The position numbers were made by a program, and so were the translations under genes. Shown here piece by piece: positions 1 through 7,013 of a stretch of DNA of 33,810 bases. The notes below the pieces were generated by a model. The model was not told the origin of the DNA, ran no database searches, and was given only the letters and a program-made list of their open reading frames with translations. Source of the DNA: a virus; IMG/VR virus record IMGVR_UViG_3300036761_000410, positions 1 through 33,810 of that record; one strand, written 5' to 3'. How positions within the stretch are numbered: position 1 is the stretch's first letter; the number at the start of each line of letters is the position of its first letter.

Positions 1-163
1 TAAGGCCCGCAAGGCCGGCGCTGGTCATCCCACGTGCAAGGATAAAGGGTAGTAACATACTTGATAACTGTTTAGAACTTCTACCAAATCCTATTTCAGT
101 ATTCTCATCGGGCCAGGTCTTCCGCTTTATCTCCTCGTGTGTTAGAGAACCAGATTCGCTCAA
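1..163 (-). CDS. partial unknown protein, cut by the left window edge
   Basis: An open frame runs from a TTG codon at 163 to the window edge, about 54 codons, without a stop. The TTG overlaps the TGA stop of the upstream glycosylase gene (TTGA), as expected for a coupled gene. In-frame stops lie just upstream, so the gene cannot begin much earlier. The peptide begins with LSESGSLTHEEIKRKTW, a charged, helix-prone stretch, and continues with a hydrophobic SSMLLPFILARG-type segment. I do not recognise it. TTG is a weak start and only the N-terminal part is visible; an ATG further in could be used instead. Confidence 0.4.
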   Translation of the reverse strand, partial: MSESGSLTHEEIKRKTWPDENTEIGFGRSSKQLSSMLLPFILARGMTSAGLAGL

Positions 164-594
164 GCAACATCCTCAAATCTATTTATAAAGTTATCTATTA
201 AGAGTTTATTTTTTTTATACCACCCTGGTTTTCCTTTAAGCCTTTCAGAAATTCGCTTCCTTATTATACTTAAATCTTTGAAAGTTGGAGTCCAGTTATT
301 TAACAATTCCTTCGGCCACATATTGATTGGAAAACTCTTATTCGTATTAATTCCTCTTCTCAACATTTCAGTCTTGAGAGTTACAAATCTATTATGTAAA
401 TATACTCCTTTGTTATAGAAGAAATACGCATGCCCCTTACCTAAAGTAAATTCCTTTGGCACTTTAGTTACTTGAAATCCTTTTTTACTATGTAAAGTTC
501 TTTGCAAGATACCGCAAAGCATTAAAATCTCACAATATTCAGCTACCAGGTGCTGATCTGTTAATTCAAAAGGGGGAACTAAATTAATTCGCAT
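160..594 (-). CDS. denV: DenV-like pyrimidine dimer DNA glycosylase (T4 endonuclease V family)
   Basis: A 144-residue protein of the usual size for T4 endonuclease V, which excises UV-induced pyrimidine dimers by glycosylase/AP-lyase chemistry. The N-terminus MRINLVPPFELTDQHLVAEY follows the family pattern (RINL...ELxDQHLxAEYxE), and GKGHAYFFYNKG matches the T4 GAGHVTFFYDK segment. Glu22 aligns with the catalytic Glu23 of T4. Two differences stand out. The T4 enzyme exposes Thr2 as its N-terminal nucleophile, whereas here Arg follows Met directly. The Arg before the catalytic Glu in T4 is Cys21 here. The ATG is preceded by AAGGA at short spacing and overlaps the stop of the upstream 48-codon gene. 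It probably protects or repairs phage DNA. The family assignment is firm; activity is not proven. Confidence 0.88.
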   Translation of the reverse strand: MRINLVPPFELTDQHLVAEYCEILMLCGILQRTLHSKKGFQVTKVPKEFTLGKGHAYFFYNKGVYLHNRFVTLKTEMLRRGINTNKSFPINMWPKELLNNWTPTFKDLSIIRKRISERLKGKPGWYKKNKLLIDNFINRFEDVA

Positions 595-730
595 CTCTTC
601 CTTTGGCTTGTGTATATGCCCCCCAAGTTAATATCCAATTGCCCGGCTTTCTATTTTCGATATTATAACCAGTAATAATTATAGCCACGACTATCGCTAT
701 TAAAAAATGGATTATTATTGCCAACGGCAA
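584..730 (-). CDS. 48-residue single-pass membrane miniprotein
   Basis: Found by reading the gap between the glycosylase gene and the next gene upstream. The frame starts at a TTG (728-730) with AGGG about 9 bases before it and ends at a TAA inside the first codons of the glycosylase gene. The N-terminal part is a transmembrane helix (LPLAIIIHFLIAIVVAIIIT), followed by a short soluble tail containing GNWILTWGAYTQAKGRDAN. The tail faintly resembles the NWRxxLSWQVQ tag seen elsewhere in the window, which may be chance. There is no ATG in this frame, so the start is uncertain. The overlap with the next gene and the clean hydrophobic helix favour a real gene. Function unknown. Confidence 0.5.
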   Translation of the reverse strand: MPLAIIIHFLIAIVVAIIITGYNIENRKPGNWILTWGAYTQAKGRDAN

Positions 731-766
731 CTGTAGTATCCCTAAAAAAAAGATTTGTTAATACTT

Positions 767-1045
767 TTATTGTTTTGATATACTTGACTCCTTTAACAAA
801 GTTTTTATTTCATCTATAGTTTTATCACCATTCTCAACAATAACTAGTTCCCCTTCCTTCACTTCCTTCACTTCCATAATACACACGTTCAACTTCTCTC
901 CGTAAATGCTTTGAGAAGGCTTATGTAATTGAATTATCTTTAAGCCATTTCTTTTTAAAGTATCTTCCCAAAGCTCGTCTTCGGGAATTACTTGATTGTA
1001 AAATATGTTACCTCTACTTATATCCATTATTAATTTCAATTTCAT
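767..1045 (-). CDS. hypothetical protein, 92 aa
   Basis: An unrecognised small acidic protein. It contains an IIQLHKPSQSIYGEKLN segment, a Val/Lys/Glu-rich beta stretch (IMEVKEVKEGELVIVENG) and a C-terminal helix. The start overlaps the preceding gene by about 32 bases. A second Met, seven codons in (1027), would shorten the overlap to 14 bases and is an alternative start; neither has a good Shine-Dalgarno sequence. It lies in the accessory cluster downstream of the terminase, between a 184-residue unknown protein and a membrane miniprotein. Confidence 0.65.
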   Translation of the reverse strand: MKLKLIMDISRGNIFYNQVIPEDELWEDTLKRNGLKIIQLHKPSQSIYGEKLNVCIMEVKEVKEGELVIVENGDKTIDEIKTLLKESSISKQ

Positions 1046-1568
1046 CGCCTAAATATAATTTATACTTTGCTAAAATTTTATCAATATACCTATTCAAAAA
1101 ATCTTTCGCTTCTTGTAAGGTCTGAGATTCCTTCTTTAGAGTAATCCATTTCCAAGGACAATTAGGATTACCATCTTCGTTAATATCCTTTTTAATTACC
1201 TGCAAACTAATTTTATAAGGAACTCCATCAGTAATACTTCCAACTTCTTTTCTTTTTAATTTGATATGATAGCTATCCGGGAAAAAGGAACACCATTGTC
1301 CAGTTGGGTGTTCTGTTCTAAAAGTAAATTTCTTCTCCCTATCTTTTTTACTTGGCTTTGATTCGTATTTATGATTCTTACGGTGTATTAAAACGTCATG
1401 TTCATTTTGAGCATCGCTGGAAGTAAGACCATACTTTTCCATTTCAGCTATGGATGGTATAGGGTTATCAAATACTACGTGTAACATATTCTTTGGCATA
1501 ACATTTATCTCAAAGTCAATCCCAAAAACGATGGCGGACGAATATTCTAATTGGTCTGATATAGTCAT
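1014..1568 (-). CDS. hypothetical protein, 184 aa
   Basis: An unrecognised soluble protein. It has a Lys-rich central section (residues about 65-82), a TEHPTGQWCSFFPDSYHIKL segment, and a C-terminal helical part (SQTLQEAKDFLNRYIDKILAKYK). The ATG follows the stop of the upstream zinc protein by one base (TAAaATG), with an AGGTAGG stretch just upstream that can act as ribosome binding site. This indicates translational coupling. It has no membrane segment and no cysteine pairs. Function unknown. Confidence 0.7.
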   Translation of the reverse strand: MTISDQLEYSSAIVFGIDFEINVMPKNMLHVVFDNPIPSIAEMEKYGLTSSDAQNEHDVLIHRKNHKYESKPSKKDREKKFTFRTEHPTGQWCSFFPDSYHIKLKRKEVGSITDGVPYKISLQVIKKDINEDGNPNCPWKWITLKKESQTLQEAKDFLNRYIDKILAKYKLYLGDEIEINNGYK

Positions 1569-1569
1569 T

Positions 1570-1920
1570 TTAACCTACCTGTGTTACCTTCCCACAAGTT
1601 CTGCATCTGTAATGATGTTTTGAACATCCCAGGTGCTCTCCATCGGCATAGTATATAGAATCTCTTAGAGCATCTCCTTTACAGGCACACCAAAAATCTT
1701 TATAAGCTTCCTCTCTTGCTTCTAGCCACTTTTTACTCACTACTTTTTTTCCTTCACAAAGACTACAACTCATCACAACAGGGGGGGCATCATACCAACC
1801 CTTCTCGTCCAATATTTTAGCTACTACTGCTCTAGTACCTTCGCCTTTGCAAGTAGGACAGATAATTAAATCCTTTTTTAATTCATTATTCCTTCTAGGG
1901 GGTAATTTAACTTGATTCAT
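1570..1920 (-). CDS. zinc-finger protein with DnaJ-like CxxC pairs
   Basis: About 116 residues with a cysteine layout like the central zinc region of DnaJ: CPTCKGEGT, then CSLCEGKK, then CACKGD, and a final C-x5-8-C-x2-C group (CSKHHYRCRTCGKV). Each pair could help bind zinc; no J-domain is present, so this is a stand-alone zinc-binding protein. I chose the ATG at 1920 over the one at 1938 because AAAGGA lies about 7 bases before it, while the outer ATG lacks a Shine-Dalgarno sequence. A promoter-like motif lies about 35 bases upstream (1954-1971), so this may be the first gene of its own short transcript. Role unknown; nucleic-acid or chaperone-like binding is possible. Confidence 0.75.
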   Translation of the reverse strand: MNQVKLPPRRNNELKKDLIICPTCKGEGTRAVVAKILDEKGWYDAPPVVMSCSLCEGKKVVSKKWLEAREEAYKDFWCACKGDALRDSIYYADGEHLGCSKHHYRCRTCGKVTQVG

Positions 1921-1953
1921 TTTTGCATCCTTTCGCATAAATTATTATTATTT

Positions 1954-1971
1954 CTATCTATAATATACACG
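1954..1971 (-). promoter_or_regulatory. putative promoter or operator, CGTGTATATTATA motif
   Basis: On the minus strand this reads CGTGTATATTATAGATAG, 51 bases before the zinc-protein ATG at 1920 (measured from the CGTG end). A nearly identical motif follows the terminase gene (3267-3284), and a looser version lies before a fibre gene (18594-18611). TGTATATTAT resembles an extended -10 box; no convincing -35 is visible. Recurrence in real gaps between same-strand genes is the main support. Confidence 0.35.
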
Positions 1972-2002
1972 AATTCGCTCAAATAAGGAAGTTGTTTTTA
2001 GA

Positions 2003-2164
2003 CTAAAAACCAAGATTTTTAACAATTTTTCGTGATTTATAATAAAAAAACTTAAGTTTCGCTCCAATGGAGACTAAGATACCAAGTGTTAAAAGATTAA
2101 GAAGATTAGGGTGTGAAAGGCTATCAGGACATATACCGATAAAATGTAAGATACTTTCAATCAT
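2003..2164 (-). CDS. 53-residue membrane miniprotein
   Basis: Found by reading the gap. ATG at 2164 lies one base after the TAA of the preceding gene, so it is tightly coupled; it ends in TAG. The protein begins MIESILHFIGICPDSLSHPN, continues into a Leu-rich hydrophobic helix (LLNLLTLGILVSIGAKLKFF) and ends in a basic tail (KSRKIVKN). This is the layout of a small inner-membrane protein with its positive end in the cytoplasm. The CPDSLSH segment may be a conserved signature of a small phage family, but I cannot confirm that. A near-perfect palindrome, GTTTTTAG-T-CTAAAAAC, spans the stop codon (1994-2010) and might act in termination. Confidence 0.62.
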   Translation of the reverse strand: MIESILHFIGICPDSLSHPNLLNLLTLGILVSIGAKLKFFYYKSRKIVKNLGF

Positions 2165-2165
2165 A

Positions 2166-2402
2166 TTAGAGTAGGTGATAGTTAAAAGGATTCATAAGTT
2201 TCTCGTATTCCAGTCGTAATTTTATTTGACCAGCAATTCTACATTCTTTAAATAACCTTCGTAAAAGGCTCAGTTCCCCAGTAGAAGTATAAACAAGAAT
2301 TATATTAGTATTCTCACTTTTAAAACAAACATAATCAGGCCCGTCGTGCGAGTATTTAAATCCGGCTAATCCCGCTAATTCTTTTATCCTTTCCTTATCC
2401 AT
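2166..2402 (-). CDS. hypothetical protein, 78 aa
   Basis: A short unrecognised protein. It has an N-terminal helix (MDKERIKELAGLAGFKYSHD), a beta stretch (VCFKSENTNIILVYTSTGE) and a C-terminal Arg-rich helix (LRRLFKECRIAGQIKLRLEY). The start overlaps the end of the upstream gene by 8 bases, and its stop is one base before the next small membrane gene. This indicates co-translation in the accessory operon. No motif gives a function. Confidence 0.6.
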   Translation of the reverse strand: MDKERIKELAGLAGFKYSHDGPDYVCFKSENTNIILVYTSTGELSLLRRLFKECRIAGQIKLRLEYEKLMNPFNYHLL

Positions 2403-2706
2403 ATTTATTTTCCAGCAAAAATTGCGAAACTAATTTCTCTAAATCCCAAATAGGAACGGAATCTTTACTACTATAGCCTTTAACCTCAATGTTTATTTCG
2501 GGGTCTACTACATCAATTTTAGCTACTCTATAGCACCATATTAAAAATTTCTTTAATAAATCTTTATCAACACCACTCTTAACCTTATCTTCTACTATCT
2601 TCGCTACGTTTCTGATTAGTTCTTTACTCATAAAACCGAAGTCTTCTTCAACTTTCCATCCGTAATCTTTTATCAAAACTTTTATAATATCATCTTCAGG
2701 TATCAT
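2395..2706 (-). CDS. hypothetical protein, 103 aa
   Basis: An unrecognised mostly helical protein (DIIKVLIKDYGWKVEEDFG..., then KELIRNVAKIVEDKVKSGVD). It includes an aromatic LIWCYRVAKIDV segment and a C-terminal WDLEKLVSQFLLENK helix. The ATG directly abuts the TAA of the preceding gene (TAAATG), and its end overlaps the following gene by 8 bases. No cysteine pair or membrane helix. Confidence 0.62.
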   Translation of the reverse strand: MIPEDDIIKVLIKDYGWKVEEDFGFMSKELIRNVAKIVEDKVKSGVDKDLLKKFLIWCYRVAKIDVVDPEINIEVKGYSSKDSVPIWDLEKLVSQFLLENKYG

Positions 2707-3120
2707 TTATTTTGTCTCTCTACATTTTTTACACAAATTTCTTATCCAACTTGTTTTTGTTTCTTGCACATCGTCCGTAGATCCGCAATTTTCACAAATG
2801 TGGTGCGACATACTTTCAGCGAAACTTATTATTCCACTTTGATGGTCATTATAACCAGTAGTATAAAATCTAAGTTCACCCCACTTTTCTTTTACTTGGA
2901 CTACCTCAATTTGAGGGTTTCTACCTTCGTTATTTCCTTTTTTGGAATTATTGTGGTCGGTATCCCATTGTAATAAATGGCACATTACATCAAGCAACAT
3001 ATACCAGCCATCTCCGCACTCGATTCCCCAACACATTGCGGTTTGTTTCATATCCAAATCTTTTTGACGAAAGATTTTAGGGTATTTTTCAAATAACTTA
3101 TCTTCTAATTTTTTTGTCAT
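2707..3120 (-). CDS. conserved-type phage protein with C-terminal zinc ribbon, 137 aa
   Basis: The protein starts with a KYPKIFRQKDLDMKQT segment, then CWGIECGDGWYMLLDVMCHL, then QVKEKWGELRFYTTGYND, and ends in a zinc ribbon (CENCGST...CKKCRE). This arrangement (KYPKIF, ECGDGW, VKEKWGxLRFY, CENCG) is one I recognise from widespread phage and bacterial hypothetical proteins; no function is known to me. The ATG at 3120 has AGGAG about 9 bases upstream. It is the first gene of the small-gene cluster and follows the only sizeable gap after the terminase gene, which holds a promoter-like motif. Confidence 0.72.
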   Translation of the reverse strand: MTKKLEDKLFEKYPKIFRQKDLDMKQTAMCWGIECGDGWYMLLDVMCHLLQWDTDHNNSKKGNNEGRNPQIEVVQVKEKWGELRFYTTGYNDHQSGIISFAESMSHHICENCGSTDDVQETKTSWIRNLCKKCRETK

Positions 3121-3285
3121 AATTTATTTTCTCCTAAGTTGTAAATGACTTCAATATCATTCTATTAGTTTACTATGCATAATAGTAATATCCATAGAAC
3201 AATAAGTATAAAAACACTAATAAAAAGTTTCAACTTAATACCTTATAAATAGTTAAACATAAATGTTTATATATAATATACACGA
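3121..3285 (-). promoter_or_regulatory. intergenic leader with promoter-like motif after terL
   Basis: The largest empty gap in the left part, 165 bases and very AT-rich. Immediately after the terL stop the minus strand reads CGTGTATATTATATATAA (3267-3284), matching the motif at 1954-1971 in its first 13 bases. Next to it is a short inverted repeat, AAACAT-AA-ATGTTT (3255-3268). I see no ORF and no clear GC-rich, U-tailed terminator. The gap may start a separate transcript for the accessory genes 3120-1, or it may process or terminate the late transcript. Confidence 0.35.
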
Positions 3286-5799
3286 TTAACGCCCTCCTGA
3301 AGTTCTACCGCCCAATGGACTTCCTCTATATAAACCAGGCCCTTTTACTGGATATACAGTAGTTCGTTTTCGTACTGGTCTACCTTGTTTGTCTAATATG
3401 TTTCTTTCGGTAGTTTCTTTAGTAGGATAACTCCAAATAGAAAGTCTGTGAACAATGTTACTCGCAACATCGGCGAAGTCATCGTGCCTTACGGGGCCAG
3501 AATCGGGATGTTTAAAATAAGTATACTTACCAGATATTATTCTTTGTAAGTATTTCATTTCCAGTTTCCATCTATCTACCCAACCTTCGGTATCTTGACC
3601 ATACATTTTTACTTGACCGTGTTCGGCTTTAGAAAGGAAATCTCCATACATCTGACCTTTGTAAGGATTAGTAAAAGTAGTCTCGATAGCCGGTAATCCT
3701 ATAGCTTGAAGAGAAGATACAGCTTGTTGGTTTTGCCATTGATCATAACATATTTCTAATACAAAGTTTCTCCCTCCTAAGTCTTTTATTAACTCTATTA
3801 AATAGTTCAAAACTTCGTTGGGGTCCACAGGTATTGTTTCTATTTTCCCAAAACCTATATCTTTTGGAATAGCATCCCATCCTTTAAATCCATCTATCCA
3901 ATAAGTGGTATCTCTTTCGTCGGGTTTAACGTCAGCGTGCCCCCATCCTAAAGCGTAAGTATCGGCCACTTTAACTTTAGCCTTTCCCCCTGGATCTAAA
4001 CATATAACGAATCTCCAGTTACTTGGATTTCTAAGTATTATACCCCTTTCCGGTTGAGGAATACTATTTATAACGTTCTCAGATATAAAAGCCATAGAAG
4101 GATTAAGAAAATGAGCCCCATATTCAGCGTTGGCCCCCACTGAATCGCTCCTAAATTCAGATGCTAATGATTCTCTTGATATACTGGGTCTCGCGGCCCA
4201 AGTAGGTAATTGTAATAAAGCATAACCTACTTCCCTCTCCATAGTCTGCCCACCTTCTTGTTCGGAACCTCCAGCAATACCATAATGTCTATACATTTCC
4301 CCACCTTTTTCTGCAGGGGATGACTCCAATATAATCTTACCATCTTCTCCAAAGTCTTTAACAGCGGGTACTAAAGCTTTATAAATAGCATAATCACTCT
4401 GAGGGTTTTCTTCCGCTACCTGGTCTGCTGTTTTAGAAGGATCCATCCTAGCCCTTAAGAAGTGCGCAAACTCGGAAAGCATTAACATAAAAGTAGCATC
4501 GCCTCTATTAGTAGCTGCGGATGTAGTAATAGATTTCGCATATAACGAACCGGGCCTCTTCGGCTTTTTAAGTTCTCCTCTTGGAAGTAATATATTCATC
4601 TGTTTAATCTGATCGTTAAGGTATTTATCGTAAGGAGTAAAAAGTCGGAGTTCTGTAAGACTATCTTTATCAAAATCTAAGTAAGGGTCAAAGAAAGGAA
4701 CTTTTCTCAGATTATCTTTAGTTAGTATAAAAACGCTTTCTGCCTGTTTTCCTTTAGCAGCCACGTGAGTTACATAAATAGGATGCCTTTCTCTTATTCC
4801 ATAATATTTTTGGGGATTACCTCTACATATAAGGGTGTAAAGAGCATAAGTAGCAAAGAAAGATGCTAAAGTACTATTATGTACTACAATATTATTAGCT
4901 ATAAAATTATGAGTATCTGGCACGTTTAAATCGTAAGTTTGCTTCTTCCCAACGTACTCGATACTTTTAATAGGATCCCAAATTACATCAGCTTTAACTA
5001 AGTTCTTAAGATAGGTATCGTCTAAGTATTCACTAATCTTTTTCACTTTTCGTATATCCTGTTTCTTTAATCCTTTTCCGATTCTTATCTTATCTACATA
5101 ATTCCAAATTTCTTTCGGGATAGAAGTAATAAAAGCATTATCCATTTTAGCTGCGTTCTTCGTTATAACTTTATCAGTTACAAAGATAGGTAAAACAGAA
5201 GGTACAGCTATTCTATCTTTTTCTTTTAGATCTTTAAGTTCTTTCCATCCCTCAATTGTTAAAAAGGGTTCGTTATCAGTACACTCTAAGGTTCTCCCAG
5301 TCTTAGTTAATATTTTATAACAGGGTTTAATTCCATTATCAAGTACTCTGTAATCAGTAGTTTTAGTAAATTTAAAATCATTCTTTAATGTAAAAATCGG
5401 GGGATGTAAATTATATTCATATAAATCTCCTAACTTATAAATCTTCCCCATATTAGCATCTATTATTTCGGAATCTCCCGTTAAGCATTTAGTACTCCTT
5501 CGACCTAAAACCATTATAAAATGAGTAACAGGGTCTTCTCTATCTAATTCTACTTTTATATTCCAATCTCTGTAGAGAATTCTTATTAGTTCTTCTTCCT
5601 CTAAGATAGGGGGATATATACCCCAAAGATTGTAAAGAGTTTTAATAGCTAAACTTTGAAAGGGGGTAGGATCTTCGTTTAAATAATCGGAAGAGGTTAT
5701 AAATGTAAAAGCATCTAACGGTTCTATTTCCTCATAAGAAGATATGGAACTATCTATAAGATCGTTAGCATAATCAGAGAAACTTATAATTTTAGACAA
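3286..5799 (-). CDS. terL: terminase large subunit (packaging ATPase/nuclease) with intein
   Basis: The DNA-packaging motor: an N-terminal ATPase and a C-terminal RNase H-fold nuclease that cuts the concatemer. The precursor has 837 residues; removing the 204-residue intein leaves 633, normal for TerL. The Walker A loop is GRRSTK (99-104) joined after splicing to ST (309-310). Walker B is FMLMLSE (437-443), with Ser-Glu where Asp-Glu is common. The coupling motif is ESSPAEKG (492-499). Nuclease acidic residues are probably D602 (ICLDPGG), D686 (ICYDQWQ) and the HDDFAD cluster (772-777). The start is TTG, supported by GAGGG just upstream; an in-frame stop precedes it and the next Met is deep in the ATPase. 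A small LSWQ-tagged gene and a candidate small subunit lie immediately upstream. Confidence 0.93.
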   Translation of the reverse strand: MSKIISFSDYANDLIDSSISSYEEIEPLDAFTFITSSDYLNEDPTPFQSLAIKTLYNLWGIYPPILEEEELIRILYRDWNIKVELDREDPVTHFIMVLGRRSTKCLTGDSEIIDANMGKIYKLGDLYEYNLHPPIFTLKNDFKFTKTTDYRVLDNGIKPCYKILTKTGRTLECTDNEPFLTIEGWKELKDLKEKDRIAVPSVLPIFVTDKVITKNAAKMDNAFITSIPKEIWNYVDKIRIGKGLKKQDIRKVKKISEYLDDTYLKNLVKADVIWDPIKSIEYVGKKQTYDLNVPDTHNFIANNIVVHNSTLASFFATYALYTLICRGNPQKYYGIRERHPIYVTHVAAKGKQAESVFILTKDNLRKVPFFDPYLDFDKDSLTELRLFTPYDKYLNDQIKQMNILLPRGELKKPKRPGSLYAKSITTSAATNRGDATFMLMLSEFAHFLRARMDPSKTADQVAEENPQSDYAIYKALVPAVKDFGEDGKIILESSPAEKGGEMYRHYGIAGGSEQEGGQTMEREVGYALLQLPTWAARPSISRESLASEFRSDSVGANAEYGAHFLNPSMAFISENVINSIPQPERGIILRNPSNWRFVICLDPGGKAKVKVADTYALGWGHADVKPDERDTTYWIDGFKGWDAIPKDIGFGKIETIPVDPNEVLNYLIELIKDLGGRNFVLEICYDQWQNQQAVSSLQAIGLPAIETTFTNPYKGQMYGDFLSKAEHGQVKMYGQDTEGWVDRWKLEMKYLQRIISGKYTYFKHPDSGPVRHDDFADVASNIVHRLSIWSYPTKETTERNILDKQGRPVRKRTTVYPVKGPGLYRGSPLGGRTSGGR
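4876..5487 (-). other. mini-intein inserted in the TerL Walker A loop
   Basis: Residues C105-N308 of the TerL precursor form an intein. It starts with CLTGDSEIID (block A, Cys nucleophile), has a block B-like GRTLECTDNEPFLTIEGW, and ends in the classic TYDLNVPDTHNFIANNIVVHN, with Ser as the first residue of the C-extein. It sits directly after the P-loop Lys, a typical intein niche. The stretch between blocks B and F is only about 70 residues and shows no LAGLIDADG or HNH motif, so the homing endonuclease has been lost. In block B the normally conserved His of TxxH is Glu here (TDNE, codon 5269-5271), which may slow or alter the first splicing step. The penultimate His and terminal Asn are intact. 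Confidence 0.93.
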
Positions 5800-5814
5800 T
5801 TGCCCTCTAAAATT

Positions 5815-6186
5815 TTATTTAACCCTCATAAAAGGTCCGTGGGGTTCGAAAACGCAAGCTGTAATAAGAATATAGGTTTTATAACCTATAAATACAAAAT
5901 ATAGTTGTATTAACCTATAAGCATGGTGGTCGTCATCGGATAAAGAGTAATCCACTTGAGGTAACCATAGCGCCCTTGTAATATCTATATGGGTCATCCA
6001 AAGAGGATACGTATTAGATTCTATAGTAGTATGTAAATAATGCCCCGCGAGTCCCGGACCATTCTTGGCTTCCCAAATTTGATTGGGGCCTACCTCTTTT
6101 AGAAAATCGCCCCAAGTAAGCAGTTGTACTTGCCAAGATAAAATCTTCAACCCTCTACTCTTAGTATCGGTATATCTAGTCTCCAT
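5815..6186 (-). CDS. LSWQ-tagged small protein, 123 aa, paralogous to a module at 11.5-12.0 kb
   Basis: Near its N-terminus is GLKILSWQVQ, the peptide tag shared with several proteins of this window. The following domain contains VGPNQIWEAKN and ends with a GPF-type strand (EPHGPFMRVK). The first module of the 498-residue protein at 10476-11969 has the same arrangement (LGWQVQ, then LAPHQIWKDAR, then LDAGPFELL), so the two are probably paralogues of one about 110-residue beta-rich domain. The gene overlaps the end of the candidate terS by 11 bases and is followed by terL after 15 bases, so it is co-translated with the packaging genes. Function unknown; it may be a virion cargo or structural protein rather than part of the terminase. 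Confidence 0.72.
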   Translation of the reverse strand: METRYTDTKSRGLKILSWQVQLLTWGDFLKEVGPNQIWEAKNGPGLAGHYLHTTIESNTYPLWMTHIDITRALWLPQVDYSLSDDDHHAYRLIQLYFVFIGYKTYILITACVFEPHGPFMRVK

Positions 6187-7003
6187 TTAATATTTTTTTA
6201 CCTTTTGTATACTTTAATAACTTAGTTTCATCAAGAGCAGAGCCAATATGTCTATCCATACAAGATGTAATTAGTTGTATGGTTTTCTTTCCTCTTTCGG
6301 GAATATCTCTAAACTCTTGTAACATTGAAGGTACTAATTCATCAAGAAAGGATTGCATATGAACTTGAAATATATTTACATAGTTTTGAGTAACATAGAT
6401 AGTCCCTTCCATCGGGGTCTTTTCAGCCTGCTTCTCTTTTAATATTACATCTTGAACTTCCCCTTGCATGGAATCTATCTGCTTAATATAGGATCTTATA
6501 TCACCTTGTATTTCCTTTAACCGGTAAGCCATATCGTTTATAACAGAATCTGGTTGTCTTTCATCTTTTGCTTTTTGTAAAGTTCTTTCCAATTCATCGG
6601 CTCTTAAATGCTTTTCATCTAGCACTAATTGAAGAGATTGCATATTTTTGATTCTTTCTCTATACAATTCATTTAATGTGTTGTTCTTATCAATCTCATC
6701 CTTATAAATTTCTGCGTATAACTTTACAGCAATCTCACCTGGAGTAATAGCCATACCCTGTTGTTGTAAGTATTCCTTAGCTAGTAAGCCAGGATCGCAA
6801 TGTCTTTTGTGATTTCTAACATTAATATCGTTTATATCAGGGATGTTAGGGGGTAATAGTTTAGAGTAACATTCACATATTTCTTTATACGTTTTCCTTT
6901 GTAATACTATATCAAGGGTAATGTCGTTAAGGAGGTCGTCTTCGAATACAGTGCATATTTTACAAAGGGGATGTCTTTTACTTAAAGCAACTAATTCATT
7001 CAT
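6176..7003 (-). CDS. candidate terminase small subunit (zinc-finger/HTH, coiled coil)
   Basis: 275 residues. The N-terminal part has HPLCKIC (a Cys pair), a helical region with TYKEICECYSKLL, and then NVRNHKRHC. A Cys pair followed by His/Cys near the end of an HTH-like region resembles a group of phage DNA-binding proteins annotated as small terminase or packaging proteins. Residues about 110-195 are strongly helical and probably coiled coil (ERTLQKAKDERQPDS...IKQIDSMQGEVQDVILKEKQ), and the C-terminal 75 residues form a separate domain. It lies two genes upstream of terL, where a small subunit normally sits. Oligomeric DNA recognition at the packaging site would be its role. The start ATG (7003) lies within a 5-copy GAAT repeat; only this ATG gives the long frame. 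The assignment rests on position and motif layout. Confidence 0.55.
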   Translation of the reverse strand: MNELVALSKRHPLCKICTVFEDDLLNDITLDIVLQRKTYKEICECYSKLLPPNIPDINDINVRNHKRHCDPGLLAKEYLQQQGMAITPGEIAVKLYAEIYKDEIDKNNTLNELYRERIKNMQSLQLVLDEKHLRADELERTLQKAKDERQPDSVINDMAYRLKEIQGDIRSYIKQIDSMQGEVQDVILKEKQAEKTPMEGTIYVTQNYVNIFQVHMQSFLDELVPSMLQEFRDIPERGKKTIQLITSCMDRHIGSALDETKLLKYTKGKKILNGD

Positions 7004-7013
7004 TCATTCATTC
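6994..7013. repeat. (ATTC)5 tetranucleotide microsatellite at a gene junction
   Basis: Five exact ATTC units (GAAT on the coding strand) span the stop of the upstream gene and the start of the candidate terS. They create ATGs at 7011, 7007, 7003 and 6999, of which only 7003 opens the long frame. One upstream ATG overlaps the TGA stop as ATGA. Slippage here would change start spacing or fuse or shift the frames. Confidence 0.8.

Noticed and set aside
2069-2176. Plus-strand frame of about 35 codons starting ATGGAGACTAAG
   Set aside because: It is antisense to the 53-residue membrane protein, which has a coupled start and a better membrane-protein pattern; all other genes are on the minus strand.
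5871-5890. Inverted repeat TATAGGTT-TTAT-AACCTATA
   Set aside because: It lies inside the coding region of the 123-residue gene, is AT-rich, and has no following U-run; likely a by-product of the codons.
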